Shown: positions 46,583 through 56,742 of the stretch, one piece after another
How the letters are laid out: every line of letters begins with the position of its first letter
Position numbering within the stretch: the first letter of the stretch is position 1
Source of the DNA: Sphingobium sp. CAP-1
GTDB lineage: Bacteria; Pseudomonadota; Alphaproteobacteria; Sphingomonadales; Sphingomonadaceae
DNA length: 64,000 nucleotides
Assembly (NCBI RefSeq): GCF_009720145.1
Contig: NZ_CP046253.1
Span: 434,001 to 498,000 of the forward strand
Direction of reading: 5' to 3'
The notes under the pieces: model-generated
What the model was told of the DNA's origin: nothing
What the model saw: only the letters and a program-made list of their open reading frames with translations
Database searches by the model: none
Made by a program: the position numbers and the translations under genes

Positions 46583-47707
46583 TCAGATGCCACTCAGCCC
46601 TGCATCTGCCAGACCACGCCAAAGGTGCAGCGCCTGCACGCTTTCCCGCACGTCATGCACCCGCACCATCTGTGCGCCCTGTTCGGCGGCGCGGAAGGCG
46701 AGGGCGATGGAGCCACCAAGGCGCTCCGTCGCCGGCGCTTCGTTCGACAGCGCGCCGATCAACCGCTTGCGGCTGCCCGCGAACAGCAAGGCGACCCCCA
46801 GTCCCTGAAAGGTGGCGAGCCCATTCACCAGCGCCAGATTGTCGGCCAGCCCCTTGCCAAAGCCCAGCCCCGGATCGACCATGATCCTGTCGCGCGCGAT
46901 GCCGGCGGCCTCGCAGGCGGCGATGCGCGTTTCGAGATAGTCGAACACGTCAGCGACGACATCGCCATAGCCGTCTGGATTGACATGCGGATCATCCCCG
47001 GCGGACGGCGCGTGCATCAGGATGATCGGGCAGCCGGCGCGCGCCACCACGTCCAAACTGCGCGGTTCATGTTGCAAGGCGCTGACATCGTTGATGATCT
47101 TCGCACCCGCGCCGAGCGCCGCCTCCATCACCGCCGCCTTGCGGGTATCGACTGACACCGGGACGCCCGCCGCCACCAGCCGCTCGATGACGGGAGCGAT
47201 CCGCGCGATCTCATCGCCTTCCCAGATTTTGGGTGCCTTGGGCCGGGTGGATTCGCCACCCACATCGATCAGCGCCGCGCCCGCCGCCGCCATGGCGAAG
47301 CCGGCGTCGGCCGCCGCCTGCGGATCGTCCATATGCTTGCCGCCGTCCGAGAAGCTGTCGGGCGTGACGTTGAGGATCGCCATCACCTGCGGCGCGTCGA
47401 AACGGATGGTGCGATCGCCCAGGCGCAGCGGCGGACGAAGTGCGGAGATGTTGGCGGCGAGGCGCTGCGCGCGCTGCGCCAGCGGATCGGGCAAAGTGGC
47501 GATCGCCGCGTTCAACTCAGACACCGGCACGGTGACGCGCGCGATGCGGCGTGCGCCGTCATAGGCGGTCAATTCATAGCCCTGGAACCAGATCAGCCCA
47601 TTGGCCATCCGCGCGGCCGAACCATCTGGAAGGCCGATCGGGCTCGGCACGAACCAGACGGGCTTGAGGTAGAGGCGGACATGGGGGGGAAGCGTAGGTA
47701 ATGACAT
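46583..47707 (-). CDS. folP: Dihydropteroate synthase
   Basis: A 374-residue DHPS that joins p-aminobenzoate to the pterin pyrophosphate in folate synthesis. The TIM-barrel signature is MAILNVTPDSFSDGG (about residues 108-122), followed by the DVGGESTRP loop and the KIINDVSALQ block. An N-terminal extension of about 105 residues precedes it, making the protein longer than the classical 280-residue form. The start is ATG at 47707, five bases after GGAG; that GGAG is the last part of an inverted repeat. It lies behind ccrM. Confidence 0.92.
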   Translation of the reverse strand: MSLPTLPPHVRLYLKPVWFVPSPIGLPDGSAARMANGLIWFQGYELTAYDGARRIARVTVPVSELNAAIATLPDPLAQRAQRLAANISALRPPLRLGDRTIRFDAPQVMAILNVTPDSFSDGGKHMDDPQAAADAGFAMAAAGAALIDVGGESTRPKAPKIWEGDEIARIAPVIERLVAAGVPVSVDTRKAAVMEAALGAGAKIINDVSALQHEPRSLDVVARAGCPIILMHAPSAGDDPHVNPDGYGDVVADVFDYLETRIAACEAAGIARDRIMVDPGLGFGKGLADNLALVNGLATFQGLGVALLFAGSRKRLIGALSNEAPATERLGGSIALAFRAAEQGAQMVRVHDVRESVQALHLWRGLADAGLSGI

Positions 47708-47712
47708 ATCCA

Positions 47713-47794
47713 CTCCGTTCGCCCTGAGCCTGTCGAAGGGCCTTACTTCTTTCAGGCAGAAAAAAGGGCTTCGACAGGCTCAGCCCGAACGGAG
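47713..47794. repeat. Long inverted repeat of the TTCGACAGGCTCAG family between ccrM and folP
   Basis: CTCCGTTCG and CCCTGAGCCTGTCGAAG on the left face CTTCGACAGGCTCAG and CCCGAACGGAG on the right, with a ~30-base A/T-rich middle. This is a widespread proteobacterial extragenic repeat. Here it also provides the ribosome site of folP. Confidence 0.8.
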
Positions 47795-47802
47795 ACGAGA
47801 AA

Positions 47803-49118
<1,316 letters not shown>

Positions 49119-49221
49119 AGTACCGCCCGGCCTGCGACTTTTTTTGGTTAACGTGACTTTTTACCCTGCCATCGCCGGGCAACTTGACCAAATCATAACC
49201 ATATGATTATGCGTTAACCTT

Positions 49222-49563
49222 ATGAATCAGTCTCTTATTTCCTCCGATCGCCAGATGGCAACCGATGCCCTGTTCAAGGCGCTGTCGGACGGCACCCGCC
49301 GCGCGCTGCTCGAAACACTGGTCCGCGAAGGCGAGCAGAATGTGCAGGCGCTGACCACAGGCGCGGGTGTATCGCAACCGATGGTGTCGCGCCATCTGGC
49401 CAAGCTGAAACGTGCCGGCCTCGTGACCGCGCGCCGGTCCGGCCGGGAGACCTGGTATGTCGCGCGGGTCAAAGGGCTGGGGCCGGTGATCCAATGGATG
49501 GCGGTGCATGGCGCGCTCTGGTCGCAACGCTTCACCGCGCTGGAGGGGCTGGAGGCGGAATAG
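49222..49563 (+). CDS. ArsR-family transcriptional regulator, divergent from ccrM
   Basis: A 113-residue winged-helix protein of the ArsR type, with LFKALSDGTRRALLETLVREG and the helix-turn-helix GVSQPMVSRHLAKLKRAGLV, followed by a wing ending SGRETWYVARV. No cysteine-based metal site is present; several such regulators are paired with START/SRPBCC proteins, but no such partner is adjacent. The first ATG (49222) is used; an internal ATG at codon 12 is possible. It shares its upstream region with ccrM. Confidence 0.85.
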   Translation: MNQSLISSDRQMATDALFKALSDGTRRALLETLVREGEQNVQALTTGAGVSQPMVSRHLAKLKRAGLVTARRSGRETWYVARVKGLGPVIQWMAVHGALWSQRFTALEGLEAE

Positions 49564-49610
49564 GGGGAAGTCCGTGAAGGCTGGGAACCGGGCGGTCTAA
49601 TTTTCCGCCA

Positions 49611-49628
49611 TCCCAACGAAAGCCGGGA
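49611..49628. repeat. Short REP-like palindrome TCCC...GGGA
   Basis: TCCCAACGAAAGCCGGGA is an imperfect palindrome of a kind common outside genes in sphingomonads. It lies in the 180-base gap between an ArsR gene and the ydbL end. The rest of that gap holds nothing recognised. Confidence 0.35.
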
Positions 49629-49744
49629 TAACCAGGAATGATTGCTTCCAACCACAGCAACTCCATCCTCCCGTCCCGGAAGCGACAAAAGGCGCGGCGA
49701 CATCAAGCCGCCGCACCCGGTGATCCTTCAGCCCTCGGTCCGGG

Positions 49745-50137
49745 TCAACCAGCCGTCGCGCAATAGGATGGCAGGCTGATCGCCGCAGCGCCTTTGGTCT
49801 GCCACGCGCCCGCGCCGATACGATAAACTTGTCCCGACTTGAGGCGGGTCAGCGTCTGGCAAGCGGTAGCGGCGGCGACATCCTGCACCGTCACGCCGCG
49901 CTGGCCGGCAAGCTGGGTATAGGCGGCGCGGCGCTTGATGTTGATCGATTCGACTTCGGACCGGACATCCGCGCCGACCGTGCCGGCGACGCCCAAATAG
50001 CCGTCGGCCTGCTCGCCCACGGTCCCCGCGCTCATCGCGGCGGCGACGACGCCCGACTGGGCCAGAGCCGGCACGCCTAGGGTCAGGCCCAGCGCGGCGG
50101 CGAGCCAAGTCAGTTTAGGCAGCATCTTGCGTGTCAT
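49745..50137 (-). CDS. ydbL: YdbL family (DUF1318) periplasmic protein
   Basis: A 130-residue secreted protein with a signal peptide (MTRKMLPKLTWLAAALGLTLGVPALA). The DUF1318 part covers the remainder, with GEQADGYLGVAGTV and the conserved INIKRRAAYTQLA helix. YdbL acts with YdbH and YnbE in the envelope, probably as a chaperone-like modulator of the bridge. It is the last gene of the ydbH-ynbE-ydbL unit; its start overlaps the ynbE stop by four bases. Confidence 0.9.
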   Translation of the reverse strand: MTRKMLPKLTWLAAALGLTLGVPALAQSGVVAAAMSAGTVGEQADGYLGVAGTVGADVRSEVESINIKRRAAYTQLAGQRGVTVQDVAAATACQTLTRLKSGQVYRIGAGAWQTKGAAAISLPSYCATAG

Positions 50138-50322
50138 TGCGGGAACAACTCCGGATTATTCTGGATCAGGTCCTGGGCGTCGCGTTGCAGCTTCACCACA
50201 ACTTCCTGCTGCACCTTCACATTCAGATTGATTTCGATCGGCTTGTCCGGGGCTTTCACCTGAATGCATCCCCCCAGGGCAAGACCGGCAAAACCGGCCG
50301 TCATGATCGCTCGTTTCTTCAT
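50134..50322 (-). CDS. ynbE: YnbE family outer-membrane lipoprotein
   Basis: A 62-residue lipoprotein with a lipobox ending LGGC (about cysteine 19). The mature part PIEINLNVKVQQEVVVKLQR forms a beta-strand segment followed by a helix. In E. coli, YnbE lies at the outer membrane and extends the groove of the YdbH bridge. It overlaps both neighbours by four bases (ATGA), so all three are coupled. Confidence 0.92.
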   Translation of the reverse strand: MKKRAIMTAGFAGLALGGCIQVKAPDKPIEINLNVKVQQEVVVKLQRDAQDLIQNNPELFPQ

Positions 50323-53300
50323 TTCGGCTCCCGTACTAGTTTCTTTTCGCTTTCCGCAGGCTGAACCGCAAGCCCCTGCGCGTCCTGCGCGCGCATCTTT
50401 TCCTGCGCCTGCCGGCCGACTTCGTCCCGGATCGTCTGGGTCGGGTCGATGAAGGATTGCGCCGTGCCAAGCAAGCCCCGGAACGGCGCGGAAATGCGAA
50501 CGTTGAAGATGAAAGGCAGGCCGATGAAATTGCGCGTGATGCCCGACGGCGCATCGCCCAGCTTGCCACGATTGACGCCGTTAAAGACGACATTCGTTAC
50601 CATTTCACCGTCCAGCGCACCGTCCATCAATATGGTCAGGCATTTATATTGCAGATCCTTGAGCGCGTCGAAGGCCATTTTGCCCATGACGCCGACCTGT
50701 TCGTTCGACACCGGGCCGACATAGGACAGCACGCCCGACTGGCGCGTGGGATCGCAGGGGATGGTCGGCAGCACACCTTCGGGCATGATGAGCGGGGGCA
50801 TTCCGTCCTGCCGCGCGACCAGCACGCCGCCGGCGACGCGGCCGCCTTTCGCGTTGAAGATCAGCGGCATGATCCCGTCAAACGTCCCGGTGGCCGAGAT
50901 ATTGTCCAGTTCCATCGCCTGAATGAACGCGCCGGCGTCAAGGCCTATGACGCGGAAGGTCAGATAGCGATCGACATCGGCGGAAAAATCCATCGTCGTC
51001 GGCAACAGCACCAGTTGCCCACCGGAGAAAGGCCAGCCGCCCCCTTCGACCCGAACCTTCTGCCCGGCCTCCAGCCGGTAGCGCACGACCCCGTCATGCA
51101 CTTCGACACCCGGATTGACCGACCTGATCCGCACTTCCTGCCCTGGCGCGCTGATCATGTTGATGAGGTCGGTGAAGCGGATTTCGCCCGACAGCCCCTC
51201 GACCGGGCCGAAGGCCGCGGCGAGACTGGCGTTGTCGGTGCGGAACCTGCCAGTCGAGGTGACGGCCGATCCGGTCCAGTCGATTCGCCCCTGCCCCGTC
51301 ACTCTGGCGCTGACATTGGCGACGACGCCTTTGGCCAGCGGGGTGATGTCCTCAGGCTGGAGGCCGGCATTGAAGGCCAGGCCAGGAAGATTGAGGTCAG
51401 CATGGCCCTTGCCGCTGCCAAGGTCATGGCCGATGTCGAGTGCCGCCACGGCGGCGGCGCCATGCGGGGCGGTGAGCGTGCCGGTGGCGGCGATACGGCC
51501 GTCCTTCAGGGTCAGCGCGAAATCGGGCACCGGCATCGGGTTGAAGCGTGCCGGCGCCTGCGAATCGCGCACCGTCATCGCTGCGTTGAACGCCAGCGCG
51601 CCGTTGGCGAAGCGCCAGTCACCGACGCCCTGCTCGACAATCAGCGGCACCGTGCCGATCTGCCCGCCCGCGCCGCTGACCTTACCGCCAAAACCGGCAA
51701 CGGTCATCGCGCCGTCCAGCGTTGCGGCGGACAGGCGAACGGGCGCGTTCTGCGGGCCGATCGCCAGCGCGGCATTGGTCATGGCAAAGCCGGTCTTGCC
51801 CAGCAGCACCCGCGCCTGATCGGCGGTGAGGCGCATCGGACTGTCGCCGCTGCGACCGTCGAGCGCAAGGTCGCGGATCAGCGCGCCGCCGCTGAGGCCG
51901 GCCGGTCCGGTGGCGATCATCGCGCCGCCATTGGCCGGACACAGCGTCTGGCGGGTCTGGCCGAGCGCAAACGCGCCATAGCGCAGTTCGACCAGTGAGA
52001 GCGGCACGCAGGTCGGATTGATGGCGATCGCGCCATTGGCGGCAATGCGCCCTTCGACGGGCAGGCTGAGGCCGCGCAGATGGCCGTCGGGCAGCGGCCC
52101 GTCGAGCCGCAGCGCGGTCGTGGCGAAATGGGTCGCGCCGCCGCGATCGGCAGTGAAGCGCACCGTGTCGAGCGCCAGCCGCGCGTCGCCCGCTGCGTAG
52201 GGATCGACAAATAATTGCCCGCCAAAGCCGCCGCCCGGCCGCCGCGCCAGCTTGAGCGCCGCACGCGGCAGGCCGCCGCCGTCAGTCGTCAGCGCACCGT
52301 CGAGCGCCCAGTCGACGCCCGCCGCCTTGCCCGGCCAGGCGATCGTCACGCGGCTGTCCCGACCCAGGCCGACTCGCGCACCGCTCTGCGCGTCCAGCGC
52401 GCCATCGGTGACGACCAGACTGCCGCCGCCATCCTTTTGTACCAGCGCGAAGCTGGTGCGGATGCGATTGCGCGTGCCGGCCGCCTGGACCGCATCGGCC
52501 AGCTTCGCCGCCAGCGGCCCGACCGGCGTGCCGGCGGCCGAAGCGCGCAACCCGGCCAGCGGATCGCGCCCGGCCAGATGGAGATCCTGCCCGGCCAACT
52601 GCCCGGTCAGGCTGGTCCCGTCCTTGCCGACCGCCCAATCGCCGGTCAGCGCTGCGGCGCGCAGCAGCACCCCCTGCCCGGTCAGCGCCTTGGCGCCCAG
52701 CCTTAGCCGGCCGCCGGTCTTTTCCGCCGTGCCGTCGAAATCGACCCGGCCATCGGGGGAGGCCAGCACCAGCCCCGCCCCTTTCAGCGCCTGTCCCGAC
52801 AGGTCGACATGGCCGGTCCAGCGATCAAGCGCCTTGCCCAGCGTCAGGTCCACCACCGCCGCCGGCTTCGCGATCGCCGCGCCGGCATCGCGGCAGGCGA
52901 GCGCGTCTGCGCTGATCGGCCCGCTGAGATGCGGCCGGCCCTGCTGCATGGCGATGGCCACCATGGCGCGGGCCATGGTGAGGCCGCAGCCCGGCAGCGC
53001 CGCGCGCGGCATGGCGGCGGCCAACGCGCCCCGGAAACCGGAAAAGAGATTACCCCTGCCGTCGATCTGCATCCCCACCCGGCCGGCATCGGTGTCGAGG
53101 GTCATGCGCGCATCGGCGAGCGAGAGGAGAATGTCGGGCAGGCTGAACGGTGCGGTGGAATCAGGATCGCGAAACTTGTCCAGTTCGCCCAGCCGCAGCA
53201 CGCCGTCCCGATAGCTGCCGCGTAGCCGCACGCCGCCCGCACGCACCGCCGCCACCTGTGGCGTCAGCCCGGCAAAGGCGATGTCGACCTCCACCCAACG

Positions 53301-53552
53301 CGCGGTCAGATCCGGCCGGGCGGGATCGCCCAGCACGATATTCTCGATCCGCTGGGTGCGGAACCCCACATCGACCAGATCATAATTGGCCTGCACCCCG
53401 CGCCGGTTGAGTTCGCGACTGACGAAATTCTCGGCGATCGGGGCGCGCTGCGTCCATAGCGCGACCAGCACCAGCGCCAGCGATCCCGTGCCGACGCCCA
53501 GCCAGCGCAACCATGCCCGGCGAACCGTCTCTTCGCCGTCCTGTTCTTCCAT
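50319..53552 (-). CDS. ydbH: YdbH-like AsmA-family intermembrane lipid transport protein
   Basis: A 1,077-residue envelope protein with a single N-terminal membrane helix (WLGVGTGSLALVLVALW, about residues 16-33) followed by a very long beta-rich, glycine/alanine/leucine-rich periplasmic region. The C-terminal DUF748/dicarboxylate-transport (DctA-YdbH) part contains EVHDGVVRYRLEAG and LVLLPTTMDFSADVDRYL. AsmA-like proteins of this type form hydrophobic bridges that move phospholipids from inner to outer membrane, partly redundant with TamB and YhdP. The start MEEQDGEETVRR is chosen; a 34-codon extension upstream crosses the radC promoter region. Confidence 0.88.
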   Translation of the reverse strand: MEEQDGEETVRRAWLRWLGVGTGSLALVLVALWTQRAPIAENFVSRELNRRGVQANYDLVDVGFRTQRIENIVLGDPARPDLTARWVEVDIAFAGLTPQVAAVRAGGVRLRGSYRDGVLRLGELDKFRDPDSTAPFSLPDILLSLADARMTLDTDAGRVGMQIDGRGNLFSGFRGALAAAMPRAALPGCGLTMARAMVAIAMQQGRPHLSGPISADALACRDAGAAIAKPAAVVDLTLGKALDRWTGHVDLSGQALKGAGLVLASPDGRVDFDGTAEKTGGRLRLGAKALTGQGVLLRAAALTGDWAVGKDGTSLTGQLAGQDLHLAGRDPLAGLRASAAGTPVGPLAAKLADAVQAAGTRNRIRTSFALVQKDGGGSLVVTDGALDAQSGARVGLGRDSRVTIAWPGKAAGVDWALDGALTTDGGGLPRAALKLARRPGGGFGGQLFVDPYAAGDARLALDTVRFTADRGGATHFATTALRLDGPLPDGHLRGLSLPVEGRIAANGAIAINPTCVPLSLVELRYGAFALGQTRQTLCPANGGAMIATGPAGLSGGALIRDLALDGRSGDSPMRLTADQARVLLGKTGFAMTNAALAIGPQNAPVRLSAATLDGAMTVAGFGGKVSGAGGQIGTVPLIVEQGVGDWRFANGALAFNAAMTVRDSQAPARFNPMPVPDFALTLKDGRIAATGTLTAPHGAAAVAALDIGHDLGSGKGHADLNLPGLAFNAGLQPEDITPLAKGVVANVSARVTGQGRIDWTGSAVTSTGRFRTDNASLAAAFGPVEGLSGEIRFTDLINMISAPGQEVRIRSVNPGVEVHDGVVRYRLEAGQKVRVEGGGWPFSGGQLVLLPTTMDFSADVDRYLTFRVIGLDAGAFIQAMELDNISATGTFDGIMPLIFNAKGGRVAGGVLVARQDGMPPLIMPEGVLPTIPCDPTRQSGVLSYVGPVSNEQVGVMGKMAFDALKDLQYKCLTILMDGALDGEMVTNVVFNGVNRGKLGDAPSGITRNFIGLPFIFNVRISAPFRGLLGTAQSFIDPTQTIRDEVGRQAQEKMRAQDAQGLAVQPAESEKKLVREPK

Positions 53553-53686
53553 GCCTTTGGTCAACCCCGGATGCGTGCGACCATCATGGTCCGTAACGGG
53601 ACCATAACGTCTGTCGCTCCCTAAATATCCTTGCTCCGCGATTCCGCAACGCATAGCGTTCGATCATCGCAGCGGGGAGCGGGAAT

Positions 53687-54382
53687 TTGGCCGAACAGGA
53701 TGGACAAGTCCCGCAGGACGGCGTCGGTCATCGCGCCCGGCTGCGGCAGAAGCTGGCGGAGACGGGCGGTGAGGCGCTGCACGATCATGAACTGATCGAA
53801 TATCTGCTGGCGCTGGCCATCCCCCGCCGCGACACCAAGCCGCTGGCCAAAGAGCTGCTGCGCAGTTTCGGCGGGATTGGCGGGCTGATGACCGCAGACT
53901 GGGCCGCGATCGCGCGCGTGCCGGGGATGGGCGACACCAGCGTCGCGGCGATCAAGATCGTGCAGGCGACCGCGTTGCGAATGCTGCGCAACGAGGTGGC
54001 GGCACGGCCGGTGCTGGCGAGCTGGCAGGCGCTGCTCGACTATCTGCGCGCGGACATGGCCTTTTTGGGGGTCGAGCGGGTGCGGGTGCTGCACCTCAAC
54101 AGCCGCAACATGCTGATCCGCGACGATCATATGGGCGACGGGTCGATCGATCAGGCGGCCATCTATGTGCGCGAGGTGATAAGACGGGCGATCGACTTCG
54201 GATCGGCGGCGCTGATCCTGGTCCATAACCACCCCAGCGGATCGCCGGAGCCGAGCCGGCAGGATATCGACGTGACCCGGCAGATCATCGACGCGGGCAA
54301 GCGACTGGGCATCGCCGTGCATGACCATATCATCATCGGCGCGCAGGGGCATGTGAGCTTGCGGGCGAAGGGCTTGTTGTGA
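53687..54382 (+). CDS. radC: RadC family JAMM-motif protein
   Basis: A 231-residue RadC. The N-terminal helix-hairpin-helix-like part reads GGIGGLMTADWAAIARVPG. The C-terminal MPN/JAMM metalloprotease-like domain (about 110-230) carries the metal motif LVHNHPSGSPEPSRQD. RadC's old DNA-repair assignment is not supported by later work, and the biochemical function is unknown. The start is a TTG after a GGGAG-containing leader; no ATG fits. It is divergent from ydbH. Confidence 0.9.
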   Translation: MAEQDGQVPQDGVGHRARLRQKLAETGGEALHDHELIEYLLALAIPRRDTKPLAKELLRSFGGIGGLMTADWAAIARVPGMGDTSVAAIKIVQATALRMLRNEVAARPVLASWQALLDYLRADMAFLGVERVRVLHLNSRNMLIRDDHMGDGSIDQAAIYVREVIRRAIDFGSAALILVHNHPSGSPEPSRQDIDVTRQIIDAGKRLGIAVHDHIIIGAQGHVSLRAKGLL

Positions 54383-54405
54383 GGGGTGCGGAATAGGAAA
54401 TGCGG

Positions 54406-54444
54406 CGCTTAACTTCGCATATTTCCCGCAAATCGTGATATTTT
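54406..54444 (-). repeat. Copy 3 of the ~38-bp repeat, downstream of radC
   Basis: On the minus strand this reads AAAATATCACGATTTGCGGG then AAATATGCGAAGTTAAGCG, nearly identical to the copy at 15029-15066. The TTAAGCG end points at the radC stop, 24 bases away. The rest of 54383-54723 contains no gene. Confidence 0.75.
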
Positions 54445-54637
54445 CGATCGGGAGTTGGAAATATTGTTAGGCCGCCTGGCGGGGACGGAACTGGGTGGAG
54501 GATAGCGATATTGGGCGGTGTAGGACAGGGGCGTTTGGTTTTGCGGCAAGTTGGAGGGGAGGAGCGGGTTCTTTCTCTCTACGCGCACCACGCCTCGTCG
54601 TGATTTGATTTTTCGCGCGAAGGCGCGGAGAAGCGCG

Positions 54638-54658
54638 ACCCCGGATCAAGTCCGGGGT
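54638..54658. repeat. Extragenic palindrome ACCCCGGA-TCAAG-TCCGGGGT
   Basis: Eight-base arms surround TCAAG. It is the second, longer member of the family noted at 46516-46538. It sits between the convergent radC and helicase genes and may help stop transcription. Confidence 0.6.
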
Positions 54659-54723
54659 GGCGATTTTGCCGGATGTGATATCCTGTCACACCCGTCCCTT
54701 CCTTTTGCAGGCAGGGTTGCGGT

Positions 54724-56109
54724 TCAGCCAGTGAAGCCGACCGAGAGGAATTCGGGGACCGGGCCGTTCCAGCCTTCGTCCGGGCCGTCGTCCACAGGGT
54801 CGCGCCGGCGCGGTGGCGGGGTGCGGGACGCGCCTTTGCGGTCGTCGCGCGAACGATCGTGGCGAGGGCGTTCGGCCGGACGCTCCTCGCGGGCGGGGGC
54901 TTCGCGGCGCTTGTCGTCGCGGCGGGCGGGCTTGCGGTCGCGGCTTTCGGCGCGCTTCTCTTCCTGCGACGCGTCGGCGTCGCGGTCCGATCCGCCGGGC
55001 AGCGGGGCGTAGGCGATCTTGGTGCCGATCAGTTTCTGGATATTGTCGATCGCCTCGGCATCGGCTTCGCTGACGAAGGTATAGGCGACCCCGGTAGCGC
55101 CGGCGCGGCCGGTGCGGCCGATGCGGTGGACATAATCGTCCGGGTGCCAGGGCGCGTCGAAGTTGAATACATGGCTGACGCCCTTGATATCGAGGCCGCG
55201 CGCCGCGACATCCGAGGCGACGAGGATGTTCACCTTGCCCTCGCGGAAGCGTTCCAGTTCAGCGATGCGCGACGCCTGATCGATGTCGCCATGAATTTCG
55301 CCGGAGCGATAGCCATAGCGTTGCAGGCTCTTGTTCAGTTCCCGCACCGTCGTCTTGCGGTTGCAGAAGATCACCGCGCTCTGCACCTGCTGCTCGTCGA
55401 GCAGCGCGCGCAGCGCCTCGCGCTTCTTGCGCGAATCGACCTTGACCAGATGCTGGGTGATGTTGGTGGAGGCCGTCGCGGGCCGCGCCACTTCGATCGA
55501 CTTGGGGTTCGACAGGAAGCGGTCGGCCAGCTTCTTGATGACCGGAGGCATGGTCGCCGAGAAGAGCAGGGTCTGGCGCTGCGCCGGCAGCTTGGTGCAG
55601 ATTTCCTCGATATCCGGGATGAAGCCCATGTCGAGCATCCGGTCCGCTTCATCGATCACCAGCATGTTGCAGCCGTTCAGCAGAATCTTGCCGCGCTGGA
55701 ACAGATCCATCAGCCGGCCCGGCGTCGCGATCAGCACGTCGACGCCCTTTTCCAGCGCCTTGATCTGATCCCCCATCTGCACGCCGCCGATCAGCAGGGC
55801 CATGGAGAGTTTATGATATTTGCCGTATTTCTCGAAATTCTCCGCCACCTGGGCGGCGAGTTCGCGGGTCGGCTCCAGGATCAGGCTGCGCGGCATCAGC
55901 GCGCGGGCGCGGCCATGGGCGAGAATGTCGATCATCGGCAGCACGAAGCTGGCGGTCTTGCCCGTCCCCGTCTGGGCAATGCCGATAATATCCTTCATCA
56001 TCAGCACCGGCGGGATCGCCTGCGCCTGAATCGGCGTCGGCGTGTCATAACCGGATTCGGTTACGGCCCTGAGCAATTCGTCGGAAAGGCCGAGATCGGC
56101 AAAAGTCAT
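54724..56109 (-). CDS. rhlE: DEAD-box ATP-dependent RNA helicase (RhlE type)
   Basis: A 461-residue DEAD-box helicase. The Q motif and motif I (AQTGTGKTASF, about residues 45-55), motif II VIDEADRMLDMG, motif III SAT and motif VI HRIGRTGRAG are all present. The C-terminal ~85 residues are disordered and highly charged (arginine/aspartate/glutamate-rich, with RKPARRDDKRREAPAREER), an RNA-binding tail common in RhlE homologues that act in RNA turnover and ribosome assembly. Transcribed towards radC. Confidence 0.92.
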   Translation of the reverse strand: MTFADLGLSDELLRAVTESGYDTPTPIQAQAIPPVLMMKDIIGIAQTGTGKTASFVLPMIDILAHGRARALMPRSLILEPTRELAAQVAENFEKYGKYHKLSMALLIGGVQMGDQIKALEKGVDVLIATPGRLMDLFQRGKILLNGCNMLVIDEADRMLDMGFIPDIEEICTKLPAQRQTLLFSATMPPVIKKLADRFLSNPKSIEVARPATASTNITQHLVKVDSRKKREALRALLDEQQVQSAVIFCNRKTTVRELNKSLQRYGYRSGEIHGDIDQASRIAELERFREGKVNILVASDVAARGLDIKGVSHVFNFDAPWHPDDYVHRIGRTGRAGATGVAYTFVSEADAEAIDNIQKLIGTKIAYAPLPGGSDRDADASQEEKRAESRDRKPARRDDKRREAPAREERPAERPRHDRSRDDRKGASRTPPPRRRDPVDDGPDEGWNGPVPEFLSVGFTG

Positions 56110-56229
56110 TCATATGTCCGGACAGGAGGAAGCCACCTTGCGCGTCCGCAAGACGGAAAATCGGCCGCGCCTTGCGAAAATATCGGCCGCTTGTCAAGAA
56201 ATTCGCATTTTGGCGCGGCAGGATGCCTC

Positions 56230-56664
56230 TTAATCCTCATCCTCGATCGGGATCAGCCGGCGGAAACTGTCGATCGCGCAGCTAAGGCCGCTGCGGGCCT
56301 GCAATTCGTCGCGACCCGAACAAAGCGAGCCATCCTCGTCCGGTTCGACATAGAAGCCCGAATAGAAGCCGTCGGAGTCGCAGCCCCGCTCCAGCCGGGC
56401 GCGATAGCGATGATTGTCGGCCAGGATCAGGTCGACGCCATTGTCCACGACGATACTGGCCCCGCGAATCGACCGCAGCGCGACGCAGCGCGGCCCCTTC
56501 TTCTCCTCCCACGCTTCCCGCGCCTCCCGCGTGCTGCGCGCCGGCGCCTTGCCCCGCTTCGCCATCGGCACACGGATGATGATGCGCTGCTGAATCGTGA
56601 GCTGTGCCATTTGCACAGGCTCCACGCCGGGCGCGATCAGCAACAACAGGACGGATGGAAGCAA
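56230..56664 (-). CDS. Predicted exported protein of unknown function
   Basis: A 144-residue protein with a short N-terminal hydrophobic stretch (LPSVLLLLIAPGVEPVQ) that fits a signal peptide. The body begins AQLTIQQRIIIRVPM, contains a basic KRGKAPARSTREAREAWEEKK segment and has three cysteines (GPRCVALRS, RGCDSDGFYSG, and GSLCSGRD / LSCAIDSF) likely to form disulfides. No family is recognised. The proposed start is a TTG six bases after AGAGG; upstream in-frame ATGs would lose the signal peptide and run into the next gene's 5' end. Confidence 0.65.
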   Translation of the reverse strand: MLPSVLLLLIAPGVEPVQMAQLTIQQRIIIRVPMAKRGKAPARSTREAREAWEEKKGPRCVALRSIRGASIVVDNGVDLILADNHRYRARLERGCDSDGFYSGFYVEPDEDGSLCSGRDELQARSGLSCAIDSFRRLIPIEDED

Positions 56665-56742
56665 GTTGGACCTCTTTTGGAAGCGATACGCTATCGGGCA
56701 AAGGTTGAACCGTCGATGAATTCCGGGGCATAGCATCGTCCC

